Counted from the first letter of the stretch, positions 35,397 to 44,317 are shown. The stretch is 64,000 nucleotides of DNA from Ideonella_A sakaiensis_A (GCF_048320135.1 NZ_CP182947.1:2046001-2110000), one strand, 5' to 3'. Numbers and translations are program-made. Notes: generated from the sequence alone by a model not told the origin.

Positions 35397-35399
35397 ACG

Positions 35400-35903
35400 A
35401 TGAAAAAAGCCCTGTGGTTGACGCTCGCAATGCTGCCGGCGCTGGCAAACGCACAGAAGGCCAATCCGCCAGCGCATTTCGAACCGCTGGCATTCCTGGC
35501 CGGCAGTTGCTGGAAAGGCCAATTTGCCGATGGCAAACAGCTCGACGAACACTGCTTCGAGTGGGTCTACGGCGGGTTTTTCCTGCGCGACCGGCACACG
35601 GTTTCCGGCGGGCCCGCACCGTATGGCGGCGAGACGATCTACTACTTCGATGCGCCATCGAAGACGATGCACTACCTCTATATCAACGTGCTCGGCGGCA
35701 ACAGCCGCGGCACCGTGACGGCGAACGGCGATGTGCTGCAGTTTCCGGAGGAACAGTACCGCGACGGCACCCAGCAGCTGACCTACCGCAGTTCATGGCG
35801 CCGCGACGGCAACGACGCCTACGTTGTGCTGACCGAATCGAAAACGCCGGACGGTTGGAAGGAGGCGTGGCGGGTGCGCATGGAGCGGCAGAAGAAGCCG
35901 TAG
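35400..35903 (+). CDS. Secreted hypothetical protein, DUF1579-like
   Basis: 167 residues; AGGAG overlaps the end of the TetR gene. Signal peptide residues 1-19 (MKKALWLTLAMLPALANA). The mature part has a lipocalin-like run of strands: FLAGSCWKGQFADG, CFEWVYGGFFLRDRH, ETIYYFDAPSKTMHYLYIN, YRSSWRRDGNDAYVVLTE. Such small beta-barrel proteins of DUF1579 type bind or process unknown ligands. Cotranscription with TetR suggests that its level is set by the TetR ligand. Confidence 0.75.
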   Translation: MKKALWLTLAMLPALANAQKANPPAHFEPLAFLAGSCWKGQFADGKQLDEHCFEWVYGGFFLRDRHTVSGGPAPYGGETIYYFDAPSKTMHYLYINVLGGNSRGTVTANGDVLQFPEEQYRDGTQQLTYRSSWRRDGNDAYVVLTESKTPDGWKEAWRVRMERQKKP

Positions 35904-35948
35904 CGGGCCGCAACGATACGCAACATCACCGCAAACGAGGAGACAGCG

Positions 35949-36536
35949 ATGGCCGATCCGCAAGCCGCAACGATCACGCAACTGAAAAATATCCAGGCCA
36001 AGACCGGCAAGACGATCGCCGAACTGCATGCCGCGGTGGCGGCCAGCGGCGCGGTCAAATACGGCGAGAAACGCAGCTGGCTGATGGAGCACTTCAAGCT
36101 CGGTTTTGGCGATGCGAATGCAGTCGTCCACTTCATCGACAAGCCGCTGCCCGACCTCGGCGGCGGCGCGCCGGCCGCGCCAGTGCCAGCGGATCAAGGC
36201 GACCCGCTCGACACGATCTATACCGGCGCGAAAGCGGAGCTGCGTCCGCTGCACGACGCGGTGATCGAGGTTGTGCGCGCCTTCGGCAGCTTCGAGGTCG
36301 CGCCGAAAAAGGCCTACGTGAGCCTGCGCCGCAACAAGCAGTTTGCGATGGTTGGGCCGGCGACAAGAACCGCGATCGAGATCGGCCTGAATGCGAAGGA
36401 TCTGCCGCCCGATGAGCGGCTGAAGCAGCAGCCTTCCGGCAGCATGTGCCAGGCAACGACGCGGATCACCGACCGCTCGCAGATCGATGCGGCACTGGTC
36501 GGCTGGTTGAAGCGGGCCTACGACGCGGCCGGCTGA
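35949..36536 (+). CDS. DUF4287/DUF5655 domain protein
   Basis: 195 residues, no signal or membrane segment. The first ~65 residues (LKNIQAKTGKTIAELHAAV, KYGEKRSWLMEHFKLGFGDANAVVH) match the DUF4287 pattern. The C-terminal ~115 residues (LRPLHDAVIEVVRAFGSFEVAPKKAYVSLRRNKQFAMVGPAT...IEIGLN) match DUF5655, a small alpha/beta domain related to transport-associated or nucleic-acid-linked proteins of unknown role. The Pro/Ala-rich middle is a linker. Preceded by a GAGGAGA site. Confidence 0.75.
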   Translation: MADPQAATITQLKNIQAKTGKTIAELHAAVAASGAVKYGEKRSWLMEHFKLGFGDANAVVHFIDKPLPDLGGGAPAAPVPADQGDPLDTIYTGAKAELRPLHDAVIEVVRAFGSFEVAPKKAYVSLRRNKQFAMVGPATRTAIEIGLNAKDLPPDERLKQQPSGSMCQATTRITDRSQIDAALVGWLKRAYDAAG

Positions 36537-36555
36537 CCCGCCACGGCGTCAGCGC

Positions 36556-37398
36556 TCAAGCCATCCGCAGCAGCCGCGCCTGTTCTTCTAGCCGCGCATC
36601 CTCGATCTCGCGCAACACCGCAGTCAGATCGACGGCACCGCGCCGTGGTTCGTAGCGGCCGGTCAGCACGGTCTCAGGTGTCAGCAGGCCGCTGGCAAAC
36701 AGCGACCAGATTTCCGGACCATATTGCGTCGGCAGCAGCGACGGCGCATGCCGGCCGAAGAAATTGCGCAGGTTGTCGACATCGCGCATCAGCATCCGTG
36801 GCGCATGGTTGTTGCCGGCGGCATCGACAGCCTGCGGCAGATCGATGATCACCGGGCCGTCGGCGGCGAGCAGGATGTTGAACTCGGACAGGTCGCCATG
36901 GATCACGCCGGCACACAGCATGCGCACGACCTCGTCGAGCAGCGTCGCATGGTGCTGCAGCGCATCGGCCATGCTGAACGACGGCAGATCGTTCAGCCGC
37001 GGTGCGGCGTGGCCGTCGGCATCGGCCACCAGTTCCATCAGCAACACACCATCGTAGAAATTGATTGGCCGCGGCACCCGCACCCCAGCGGCGGCAAGCC
37101 GGTGCAGTGCATCGACCTCGGCGCTCTGCCATGCAGCCTCCTGCTGCTCGCGACCGAATCGCGTGCCCTTTGCCATTGCGCGGGCCTGGCGGCTGTTGCG
37201 CACCTTGCGGTTCTCGGTGTAATCGACCGCCTGTCGAAAGCTGCGCTGCTGGGCCTCCTTGTAGACCTTGGCGGCAAGCGTCTCGCCACCGCTGCGCACG
37301 ACGAAGACATCGGCTTCCTTGCCGCTTTTCAGCTGGCGGACGACATCATCGATCAGCCCTTCGGCGATCAGGTTCTGCAAACGAGCGGGTGCTTTCAT
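36556..37398 (-). CDS. RIO-family serine protein kinase
   Basis: 280 residues. RIO1-type features: SGKEADVFVV nucleotide loop, K44 (LAAKVYK), the long RIO insertion rich in basic residues (ENRKVRNSRQARAMAKGTRFG), catalytic HGD169LSEFNIL and metal-binding D186 (VIIDLPQAV). RIO kinases or ATPases act on small-subunit ribosome maturation in archaea and eukaryotes; in bacteria the family is sporadic and the substrate is not established. The C-terminal ~80 residues are specific to the bacterial form. Convergent with the DUF4287 gene. Confidence 0.9.
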   Translation of the reverse strand: MKAPARLQNLIAEGLIDDVVRQLKSGKEADVFVVRSGGETLAAKVYKEAQQRSFRQAVDYTENRKVRNSRQARAMAKGTRFGREQQEAAWQSAEVDALHRLAAAGVRVPRPINFYDGVLLMELVADADGHAAPRLNDLPSFSMADALQHHATLLDEVVRMLCAGVIHGDLSEFNILLAADGPVIIDLPQAVDAAGNNHAPRMLMRDVDNLRNFFGRHAPSLLPTQYGPEIWSLFASGLLTPETVLTGRYEPRRGAVDLTAVLREIEDARLEEQARLLRMA

Positions 37399-37471
37399 CG
37401 CCCGATTCTGAGGCTTGCCCGCCTTCCTCGCTGCCGATCAGCGATTGCCCACCAGGCCGACGAGCGCGGCA

Positions 37472-38176
37472 CTACAGCGAGCGCATCAACCCGCCATCGA
37501 CGCGGATATTCTGGCCGGTGATGTACGCGGCCTGATCCGACGCGAGGAAGGCAATCGTCGCGGCGACTTCGTCGCTGCGGCCATAACGCTGCATCGGCAC
37601 CGCGTCGCGGCGCTCGTCCTTCTCCGGCAGGCTGTCGATCCAGCCCGGCAGCACGTTGTTCATCCGCACGCGCTTCGGTGCGTACTGATCGGCATACAGT
37701 TTCGTGAATGCGGCCAAGCCGGAGCGAAATACCGCAGAGGTCGGAAACAGCGGGCTCGGCTCGATCGCCCACGCCGACGAGATGTTGATGATCGCGCCAC
37801 CGGTTTCCTGCCCGACCATCAGCGGCGTCACGAGGCGTGCGGCGCGGATCACGTTCAATAAATAAACCTCAAGGCCGGCGTGCCATTGCTCGTCGCTCAA
37901 CTCGAGCACCGGCGCCTTCGGGCCGTGACCGGCGCCATTGACCAGCACATCGATGCGGCCCCACCGTTCGACGACAACATCGACGAGGCGGCGCAGATCG
38001 TCATTCGACTGGTTCGACCCGGTCACGCCGATGCCGCCAAGCTCGATGCCGAGCGCCTCACCCTTGCCCGACGACGACATCACCGCCACCTTGAAGCCGT
38101 CAAGCGCAAACCTTCGCGCCGCGGCTGCTCCCATGCCGCTGCCACCACCGACGATCACCGCAACCTTGTTTTCCAT
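37472..38176 (-). CDS. Short-chain dehydrogenase/reductase with non-canonical catalytic motif
   Basis: 234 residues from ATG 38176; the frame is open further upstream but into the repeat region. GGGSGMGAAAARRFALDG binds NAD(P), VNGAGHG and INISSAW follow, and PGWIDSLPE and YITGQNIRVDGGLMRS close the fold. At the catalytic position, aligned on LAAFTKLYADQYAPKRVRMNN, the usual Y-x-x-x-K reads S-A-V-F-R: both Tyr and Lys are replaced. The C-terminus is otherwise intact. It may bind cofactor but catalyse poorly or by another route. Confidence 0.8.
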   Translation of the reverse strand: MENKVAVIVGGGSGMGAAAARRFALDGFKVAVMSSSGKGEALGIELGGIGVTGSNQSNDDLRRLVDVVVERWGRIDVLVNGAGHGPKAPVLELSDEQWHAGLEVYLLNVIRAARLVTPLMVGQETGGAIINISSAWAIEPSPLFPTSAVFRSGLAAFTKLYADQYAPKRVRMNNVLPGWIDSLPEKDERRDAVPMQRYGRSDEVAATIAFLASDQAAYITGQNIRVDGGLMRSL

Positions 38177-39222
38177 GCAAACTTCCCTGCCGTGAATCTG
38201 ATGATTTCCATCATATGCGCGCCGGTAGCAGGGCGTCGTATGTCGGCAAGCGGCCTTTAGCGGTCGCTGATTTCGCTGGCTGGGCTGACTTTGTAGGAGG
38301 GGCTTCAGCCCCGATTCGGGCTCTTGCACGACTGCGAATCGGCTCGCACAGAGGCGAGAGCAAAGGCGCGGGCGGGCGGCCGCTTGCGCTTAGATGCTTG
38401 CCCTCGCGCCGGGCGCTCGGGTTCCCTGCGATGCTCGGTCTTGTGGCCCGTCGCGGAAACTCGCTGCACTCGCTTCGCTCGTTGCGCTCAAACAGTCCGC
38501 GACAAGCCAGTTGTTGATGCTCGCTGCGCTCGCGGGCCACAAGCCCTGCGCTTCTCGGCTGCGCATATGCGCGCCAGCAGCCACCCGCCCACGCCTTTGC
38601 GGCAGCACCGAGGATTTCGACGAAGTTCACCAGCGTCACTGCGCGGCAGGCGGTGCCCGGGCGGGGCGATTTATGCGGCGGCGAGAAGCGGAGGTTCAGG
38701 GTCGGCGAGCGCAGCGAGCATCAACAAACATGCTCGCGGCGGTTGTCCGAGCGCAGTGAGCGCAGCGAACGTAGCGAGTTCCGCCGCGCGACCCTGGGCC
38801 GAGCATCGCAGCGCAGTCCGAGCGCCAGCGAGGACCGCCGCATCATGAGCCACGACCGGGTGCCGCCTGCCGCGCCGCTCGGTCTTGGCATGCGATTCGA
38901 AGGGCATGCGCGCGGCCAAGACCCCGAATCGGGGCTGAAGCCCCTCCTACAAAGTTTGGCACGGCCCAGGCGCCAGATGTCCGCTCCGGGCGGCGAACTG
39001 ACCCTCATCGCATCCCGTTCATACTTGCCGCGAAGAGGGACAACCGATGTCACCGATTGCCACAGCGACGACACGGCAGCCACCGGCCGCGAGCGCCGGC
39101 CCGCCGCTGCGTCGGATCGAGCAGTTGCCGGGGCCGCGAGGGAGGCTGCTGCCAGGCAGTTTGCCGTCGATCCATGCGCACGAGGGTCATGTGCAGCTGA
39201 CGATAACCACAAGGGAGAACGG
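38177..39222. other. 1-kb intergenic region holding an inverted-repeat element
   Basis: No gene is credible here. Open frames exist on both strands but encode Ser/Arg/Ala-rich nonsense that follows the repeats. The 668-bp element at 38288-38955 fills most of it; 38177-38287 and 38956-39222 show no recognisable signal apart from the AAGGGAG ribosome site (39211-39217) of the next gene. Confidence 0.7.
38288..38955. repeat. 668-bp nested inverted-repeat element with perfect 33-bp terminal inverted repeats
   Basis: 38288-38320 and 38923-38955 are exact inverted copies of 33 bp containing TTGTAGGAGGGGCTTCAGCC; each end also contains the internal hairpin GGGGCT-TC-AGCCCC. Inside are two related modules in opposite orientation (about 38430-38580 and 38670-38830), each with smaller inverted repeats: in the first CTTGTGGCCCG/CGGGCCACAAG and TCGCGGA/TCCGCGA, in the second AGGGTCG/CGACCCT and GCGGCGG/CCGCCGC. 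Both modules carry clusters of the short palindrome GCTCGCTGCGCTCGC or near copies. A further pair (GCAAAGGCG at 38362, CGCCTTTGC near 38593) lies in the left half. The element encodes no protein; its ends resemble REP-type sequences of high-GC proteobacteria. Confidence 0.75.
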
Positions 39223-40053
39223 GTGAGCGCAAACAAGAGGCAAACCGCCGCCGGCAGCGGCCTGACTGCGCTGATCACCGGCGCCTCATCCGGCATCGGC
39301 GAAGCCCTGGCGCATCGGTTCGCGCGCGCCGGCTTCAATCTCGTGCTGGTTGCGCGCAGCGCCGACAAGCTGAAGGCGCTGGCCGCCGAACTTGCCGGAC
39401 AACATCACGTCAAGGCCTGGGTCTGGGCGACCGATCTGGCCCAGCCCGGTGCGGCGCTGCAGCTGGCTGCGGCGATGGAGCGGGCGCGGCGGCCGATCGA
39501 TCTGCTGGTCAACAATGCCGGCGTGCTCGAACATGGCGGCTTCATCGAGATGCGCGCCAGCCGGCATCGCGAGATGATCGACCTGAACGTCAACGCACTG
39601 AGCGAGATGCTGGCGCATTTTCTGCCGCCGATGGTCGCGCGCGGGCATGGTCGCGTGCTCAATGTCGCATCGATTGCCGCGTTCCAGCCGGTCCCGCAGC
39701 TCGCCACCTATGCGGCGACCAAGGCCTATGTGTTGTCGCTGACCGAATCGCTGGCCGAGGAATTGCACGGCACCGGCGTATCGATCACGGCGCTGTGCCC
39801 GGGCATCACCGCCACGGCGATGCTCGACAAGGCCAGAAAAAAAAGCGGCGAGCTCGGCGGGCTGCCGGCCCTCGTCGTCGGCAGCGCCGACGAAGTGGCG
39901 GAACAGGGCTACAAGGCATGCATGGCCGGCGAGGTGATCCGTGTGCCCGGCGCGCTGAATCAGGCCGCCAACCTCGCAAGCCGGGCCACGCCGCGCTGGT
40001 TGCTTCGCCGCGTCGGCGGCGCGCTGGTGCGCCGGCTGCGTCCGGCGAAATAA
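39223..40053 (+). CDS. Short-chain dehydrogenase/reductase (DltE/YqjQ-like)
   Basis: 276 residues from GTG 39223 with AAGGGAG upstream; no ATG occurs before the repeat element. Complete SDR set: TGASSGIGEALAHRFARAG, NNAGVLEHGG, NVASIAA and catalytic YAATK in LATYAATKAYVLSL, then CPGITATAML. The C-terminus (LLRRVGGALVRRLRPAK) is basic and amphipathic, which may bring it to the membrane. Substrate unknown. Confidence 0.88.
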   Translation: MSANKRQTAAGSGLTALITGASSGIGEALAHRFARAGFNLVLVARSADKLKALAAELAGQHHVKAWVWATDLAQPGAALQLAAAMERARRPIDLLVNNAGVLEHGGFIEMRASRHREMIDLNVNALSEMLAHFLPPMVARGHGRVLNVASIAAFQPVPQLATYAATKAYVLSLTESLAEELHGTGVSITALCPGITATAMLDKARKKSGELGGLPALVVGSADEVAEQGYKACMAGEVIRVPGALNQAANLASRATPRWLLRRVGGALVRRLRPAK

Positions 40054-40065
40054 GAACGGTCAGGA

Positions 40066-40812
40066 TCAGCGGCCGATCTGCGCCGGCAGCGCCCAGCAGC
40101 TGGCATCGACGCCAGGCAGTGCGGCCCACTCGAGCCCGGGCGGACACGACAACGTCAGCGGCCGGCCGTCGTCTGGATGCGGCAGCGTCAACTGCTGCGC
40201 ATGCAGCCACAGCCGCATGTGGCCGACAAATTCGGCGACGGCCCGGTTCAGCGGCCCCTTGCCGTGGGTGCTGTCGCCGATCAGCGGGTGCGCCAGCGCC
40301 TTCAGATGGCGGCGAATCTGGTGCCGCCTGCCGGTGTGTGGCATCACTGCCAGCATCGCCAGCCGTGTCGTTGCGTGCCCGGGATGGGTTTGCAGCGGCC
40401 ACTCGAGGCACTGCAGTCGCAGCCAATCGGTGCGCGACGGCAGCTGCGGTTGGCCGCTCGACGGCAGTTCCGGGTCGCGCGCCAACGGGCGGTCGATCGA
40501 GCCCTGCTCGGCCGGCCAGCCGCGAACCAGCGCCAGGTAACGCTTGCTGCAAGCTGCTGCGGCAAAAGCCAGGCCGAGCTGCCGCGCCGCATCGGCATCA
40601 CGCGCGAGCAGCAGCAGGCCCGACGTGCCCTTGTCGAGCCGATGCACCGGCCACAACGGCTCGTCTGGCAACTCGGCGCGCAGCCGCGTCATCAGGTCGT
40701 CGGTCTCATGGGCATCGAGCGCAGTGCGGTGGACGAGCAGACCGGGCGGCTTGTCGACGGCGATCAGGCGGTTGTCCTGGTAAAGCAGGCGGATCGGTGG
40801 GTGCTCGCGCAC
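40066..40812 (-). CDS. truC: RluA-family pseudouridine synthase, probably TruC (tRNA Psi65)
   Basis: 248 residues from GTG 40812 (no ATG is available; the open frame upstream has TM-like sequence belonging to the chromate transporter region). Catalytic D60 in PVHRLDKGTSGLLLLA; GRRHQIRRHLKALAHPLIGDSTHGKGPLNR is the TruC-type form of the family block. No S4 domain is present, as expected for TruC. Other RluA subfamilies are less likely because of the short length and the STHG signature. The gene lies 2 bp after the stop of the chromate transporter gene. Confidence 0.8.
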   Translation of the reverse strand: MREHPPIRLLYQDNRLIAVDKPPGLLVHRTALDAHETDDLMTRLRAELPDEPLWPVHRLDKGTSGLLLLARDADAARQLGLAFAAAACSKRYLALVRGWPAEQGSIDRPLARDPELPSSGQPQLPSRTDWLRLQCLEWPLQTHPGHATTRLAMLAVMPHTGRRHQIRRHLKALAHPLIGDSTHGKGPLNRAVAEFVGHMRLWLHAQQLTLPHPDDGRPLTLSCPPGLEWAALPGVDASCWALPAQIGR

Positions 40813-40813
40813 G

Positions 40814-41386
40814 CTAGATCCAGCCCAGCGCGCCAGCCACTGCACCCGCCAACAGCAACCACAACAGGTGCATCCTGGTCTTCCATACCACCAGCACCGC
40901 GACCACACCCGCCAGCCAGTAGCGCCATGATGCGTCGGCGCCGATATTCGGCTCGAGCAGCAGCCAGGCGGTCGATGCCAGCAGCGCCACCACCAGCGGG
41001 GTCAGGCCGAGGCTGAAGGCGCGCACGGCGGGGCGCTGCCGATTGCGCCGCGCCCAGCGGGTTGCAAACAAGGTCAGCACCGAACTCGGCAACACGATGC
41101 CGACCAGGCACAGCGTCGCGCCGAGCAGCGCCCACAACACGCCACCACTGTTGATGCCGACATGCCAGCCGAGCAGCGCAACGAACAGTACGTTCGGGCC
41201 CGGTGCCATCTGGGCCAGTGCGATCGACGACGCGAACTGCGGATCGCTCAGCCAGCCATGTTCGGTGACCAGAAACCGGTGCATGCCCGGCACGACGCTG
41301 AAGCCACCGCCAACGGCGAGCAGCGACAAGGTCAGGAAATGTCCGAACAGTGCGAGCCAGTCGGACCAGTTCAAGACGATGTTCAT
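40814..41386 (-). CDS. Chromate transporter, second half-size subunit
   Basis: 190 residues from ATG 41386, overlapping the first subunit by 4 bp. Five to six helices with the CHR signature FLTLSLLAVGGGFSVVPGMHRFL and LAQMAPGPNVLFVALLGWHVG. Paired with the upstream gene as a two-chain ChrA-type transporter; each half matches one half of the long ChrA protein. Such pairs export chromate or function in other anion transport. Confidence 0.9.
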   Translation of the reverse strand: MNIVLNWSDWLALFGHFLTLSLLAVGGGFSVVPGMHRFLVTEHGWLSDPQFASSIALAQMAPGPNVLFVALLGWHVGINSGGVLWALLGATLCLVGIVLPSSVLTLFATRWARRNRQRPAVRAFSLGLTPLVVALLASTAWLLLEPNIGADASWRYWLAGVVAVLVVWKTRMHLLWLLLAGAVAGALGWI

Positions 41387-42006
41387 GCGCGCACCCTGCT
41401 TGCCGCGGCCGTGCCCGCCATCAGGCAACGGTATGTCCACAGGCACGACACGCCACCAATCGACAGCAGCACCCAGAGCAGCGGCCACTTCAGCCAGACG
41501 ACGCAGACCACCGTCGCCAGACCCGACAACACGCTGAAGGCCTGTCCGCCGGGATGGTGGCGCAAGGCCGGCACCAGCTTCAGCGCGGTGGCCAGGATCA
41601 GCGCTGACACCACCAGCGCGATGCCGCGCATCGCGCCCTGCATCGCCGGCAGATGGCTCAGGCTCTGGTAGCCGAACGCCAGCGCCAGCACGACCAGCAA
41701 TGGCAGCGCGAACAGGCCGGCCAGAGCGGCCAATGCGCCGCGCATGCCGAGGTAGCGGTCACCGAGCATCACCGCGAGGTTGGCGACATTCGGCCCGGGC
41801 AGAACCTGCGCAACGGCCCAGTCCTCGAGAAATTCCTCGCGGGTCAGCCAGCGCTTGCGTTCGACCAGCTCGCGCTGCGTGATCGCCATCACGCCGCCGA
41901 AACCCTGCAACGCGAGCAGCGTGAACGAGCGGAACAGATCGAGCGGCGAATGCGGGCGGTTCGGCGGGGCTGGGACGGGTTCTGCGTCGTTCTCGGATTC
42001 ACTCAT
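41383..42006 (-). CDS. Chromate transporter, first half-size subunit
   Basis: 207 residues. CHR blocks FTLLALQGFGGVMAITQRELVERKRWL and VAQVLPGPNVANLAVMLGDRYLG, followed by further helices. A hydrophilic N-terminus of ~20 residues precedes. Overlaps the second subunit (ATGA), so both halves are made in equal amounts. Confidence 0.9.
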   Translation of the reverse strand: MSESENDAEPVPAPPNRPHSPLDLFRSFTLLALQGFGGVMAITQRELVERKRWLTREEFLEDWAVAQVLPGPNVANLAVMLGDRYLGMRGALAALAGLFALPLLVVLALAFGYQSLSHLPAMQGAMRGIALVVSALILATALKLVPALRHHPGGQAFSVLSGLATVVCVVWLKWPLLWVLLSIGGVSCLWTYRCLMAGTAAASRVRA

Positions 42007-42068
42007 GCGCGCGAGACTAATCGAGAATTCGCGCCGCCGCAGGGCTCAGGCACAAGCCCGGCAGCCGC

Positions 42069-42971
42069 TCACCGCTGCGCTGCATCGTCTGCAGCGGCGG
42101 TTCGATCGCCAACCGCCAGTTGCTCGCGCTGCAGTCCGCTGGCGATGCCGTGCAGGTACGACATCACCTCGCAGGTGATGCCGTTCTCGAGCGACTCGGC
42201 CAAGCGGGTCGGGCAGAACACGGTCACGCCGATGCGGTATTTGCCGAGCTCGGTGGTGCGCAGCGCAACCCGTACCCGGGCATCGCTCAGGTCCGCCTGC
42301 AGATGTCGCTCGACCCTGGCGCCGGCTTTCTCGGCGGCTTCCTTCAGCGGCTCGTAGTGCCGAAGCACGATCGCCTCGATCTCGGCACGGTGCGCAAAGA
42401 CATCGACCAGCGGATCGAGCGTCAGCGAAAACGCGTGGTAGGTGTAGTCACGCATCAGGCGCTCGTTGCGCATCGGCTGGCCGAGGAAGACGCTGTTCGG
42501 CAGCACCACCGTGCGACCGGTGTAGCTGTGTGTCGACGGCTCGACCTCGTGGACCATCGTGACGAAGACATTGTGGTCGACGACCTCGCCGCGTGTGCCG
42601 GCAATCTCGATCAGATCGCCGACGCTGAACGAGCGCGACGATGCGCGGATGAACGATCCGGAAAAACACAGGATCAGTTCCTTAGTCGCGATGACGACGG
42701 CGACCGCGACCGCGGTCAGCGACAGCGCAAAGGTGCGCAGTTGCGGCGCCCAGATCATCATCAGTCCGAGCAGCGCGACGAACAGCAGCAGGTTTCTGAC
42801 ATTCGCCGACCAGCGGCGCTGCGTCTGCGGCGCGGCGTCGGTGCGCCTGCGGATCGCATGGCCGGCCGCGACGCGGATCAGCAGCAGGATCAGCACCAGC
42901 GCCAGCGATGCCGCGAAGTCGAGCAGCGGCAGCCTGGTGAAGTCGAATCCGAAATCGAGCCCGTTGATCAT
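42069..42971 (-). CDS. MscS-family mechanosensitive channel (small type)
   Basis: 300 residues. Three N-terminal membrane helices, then the MscS beta domain: SFSVGDLIEIAGTRGEVVDHNVFVTMVHE, GRTVVLPNSVFLGQPMRNE. The pore-lining helix lies in LSLTAVAVAVVIATKELILCFSGSFIRAS, richer in polar residues than E. coli MscS. Releases solutes upon hypo-osmotic stress. Transcribed alone. Confidence 0.85.
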   Translation of the reverse strand: MINGLDFGFDFTRLPLLDFAASLALVLILLLIRVAAGHAIRRRTDAAPQTQRRWSANVRNLLLFVALLGLMMIWAPQLRTFALSLTAVAVAVVIATKELILCFSGSFIRASSRSFSVGDLIEIAGTRGEVVDHNVFVTMVHEVEPSTHSYTGRTVVLPNSVFLGQPMRNERLMRDYTYHAFSLTLDPLVDVFAHRAEIEAIVLRHYEPLKEAAEKAGARVERHLQADLSDARVRVALRTTELGKYRIGVTVFCPTRLAESLENGITCEVMSYLHGIASGLQREQLAVGDRTAAADDAAQR

Positions 42972-43151
42972 GCCGGCTGCACCCGGTCACGGCCATCATC
43001 CGCGGCTGCGACTGCGGCGGCGGAAGCACCGGGCGCGTGCCCGGTCGGTCCGGCGACAGATGCGCCGTGGTCTTGCAAAACGGTCGGTACAGGCCGACGA
43101 TCAAGATGATTCAAATTGGGGGCTTCGGTGTGCGATACGTTGACGACGAGA

Positions 43152-43172
43152 CGGGCGTCGCGACGACGCCCG
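43152..43172. terminator. Hairpin downstream of the MaoC-like gene
   Basis: CGGGCGTC-GCGAC-GACGCCCG, a perfect 8-bp stem 51 nt beyond the stop of the minus-strand gene at 43223. No T run on the minus strand. Could terminate that transcript. Confidence 0.3.
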
Positions 43173-43222
43173 GCAGCTTCCAGCTTACTGCATCAACACT
43201 GAACAAAGTCCTGGATCGGCGC

Positions 43223-44083
43223 TCACCGGCCGAGTGTCGCGACGGCGTCCATCGTCAACCAGCCATCGTGGTCCTGCGCCCACAGGCGGACACTGTTGCC
43301 ATCATCCGACGGCTGGCCGTTGACCTGGAATGGGTGCAGATCGAAGGTCGGCCGCACTGCCTTGAAGCTGAAGCTCGCGACCTCGGCTTCCGGCGCGTTG
43401 CGGCGCAGCAGGTCGAGCAGCAGCGTCGCGATCAGCGGGCCGTGCACGATCAGGCCGGGATAGCCTTCAACCTCCGTCACGTACTTGCGGTCGTAATGGA
43501 TGCGGTGGCCATTGAAGGTCAGCGCCGAGTAGCGGAACAGCAGCACCTCGTCCGGCACGATCGTTCGCCGCCACGCAGCGTCCTGTGCTGCCTGTTGCGG
43601 AGGCGGCTCGACATCGGTCGGCTGCTTCGCGTCGCGGTAGACGATGTCGTGAAACTCGACCAGCGCCAAATCGTCTGCGCCATTGCAGCGCAGTTCGTGG
43701 CGCACCTTGACGAATACCAGCTTGCCGCTGCGCCCATCCTTGCTCGTCACGTTGGCGATCGTCGAGCGCCGCTCGACGACATCGCCGACGCGGATCGGTG
43801 ACCGGAACTCCAGCTGACTGCCGGCCCACATGCGGCGCGGCAGCGGGACCGGCGGCAGAAAGCCGCCGCGCCTGGCATGGCCATCGGTGCCGATCTCGCT
43901 TTGCTGGTGCAGCGGCAGGAAATAAAGCCAGTGCCACAGCGGGTGCAGCGGCGTGCCGTCGGGGACGTCGTGCAGCGGGTGATCGAGGGTCGCGTTCAGC
44001 GCCTTCACCGGCGTCGCAGCGATGTGGTCGGTGATGGTTTCGGTGCGGCCGATCCATGCGGCCAGATCGAGATCCTGGGTCAT
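43223..44083 (-). CDS. MaoC/FAS1-like acyl-CoA or acyl-thioester hydratase
   Basis: 286 residues. N-terminal half is a FAS1-like dehydratase domain (LPRRMWAGSQLEFRSPIRVGD, TSKDGRSGKLVFVKVRHEL); C-terminal half is a hot-dog with the active-site region ALTFNGHRIHYDRKYVTEVEGYPGLIVHGPL, in which N-x-x-x-x-H-x-D is not complete but HRIHYD and HGP correspond to the family. This two-half layout is that of HTD2/mesaconyl-C4-CoA or itaconyl-CoA hydratases. It stands alone, so the pathway cannot be named. Confidence 0.75.
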   Translation of the reverse strand: MTQDLDLAAWIGRTETITDHIAATPVKALNATLDHPLHDVPDGTPLHPLWHWLYFLPLHQQSEIGTDGHARRGGFLPPVPLPRRMWAGSQLEFRSPIRVGDVVERRSTIANVTSKDGRSGKLVFVKVRHELRCNGADDLALVEFHDIVYRDAKQPTDVEPPPQQAAQDAAWRRTIVPDEVLLFRYSALTFNGHRIHYDRKYVTEVEGYPGLIVHGPLIATLLLDLLRRNAPEAEVASFSFKAVRPTFDLHPFQVNGQPSDDGNSVRLWAQDHDGWLTMDAVATLGR

Positions 44084-44230
44084 CGTATTCCTTCAATGGG
44101 CGGCTCGTCTTCATCGAGCTATTCAATCCAGCAACACATTCTCCACCTCTGCCAGTGCGCAGATGCGCGCCATGGGCAGGACGTTTTTTCCATGCAACCG
44201 TTGATGTCTTCGCTTGGAAGACAGCTTCAT

Positions 44231-44287
44231 CGGTTTCATAGTGAAACCGGGTTCAGGCCTCGGCATCAACCATAGGGTCCGGACCCT
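44231..44287. promoter_or_regulatory. Two perfect palindromes upstream of the double-glycine peptide gene
   Basis: CGGTTTCA-tag-TGAAACCG (44231-44249) and AGGGTCCGGACCCT (44274-44287) lie 70-87 and 31-44 nt before ATG 44318. Both are exact. The surrounding 200 bp is lower in GC than the neighbourhood. They look like protein-binding sites rather than terminators, as no T run follows. Confidence 0.45.
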
Positions 44288-44317
44288 GGCAAATGTTCAA
44301 CCTGACGGATACCGACG

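Noticed and set aside
38288..38955. CRISPR array
   Set aside because: The repeats are inverted and nested, not direct and evenly spaced, and no cas genes are present.
38653..39222. In-frame N-terminal extension of the SDR gene through the repeat element
   Set aside because: The extension follows the inverted-repeat sequence and has no homology; GTG 39223 has a good ribosome site and starts at the normal SDR N-terminus.
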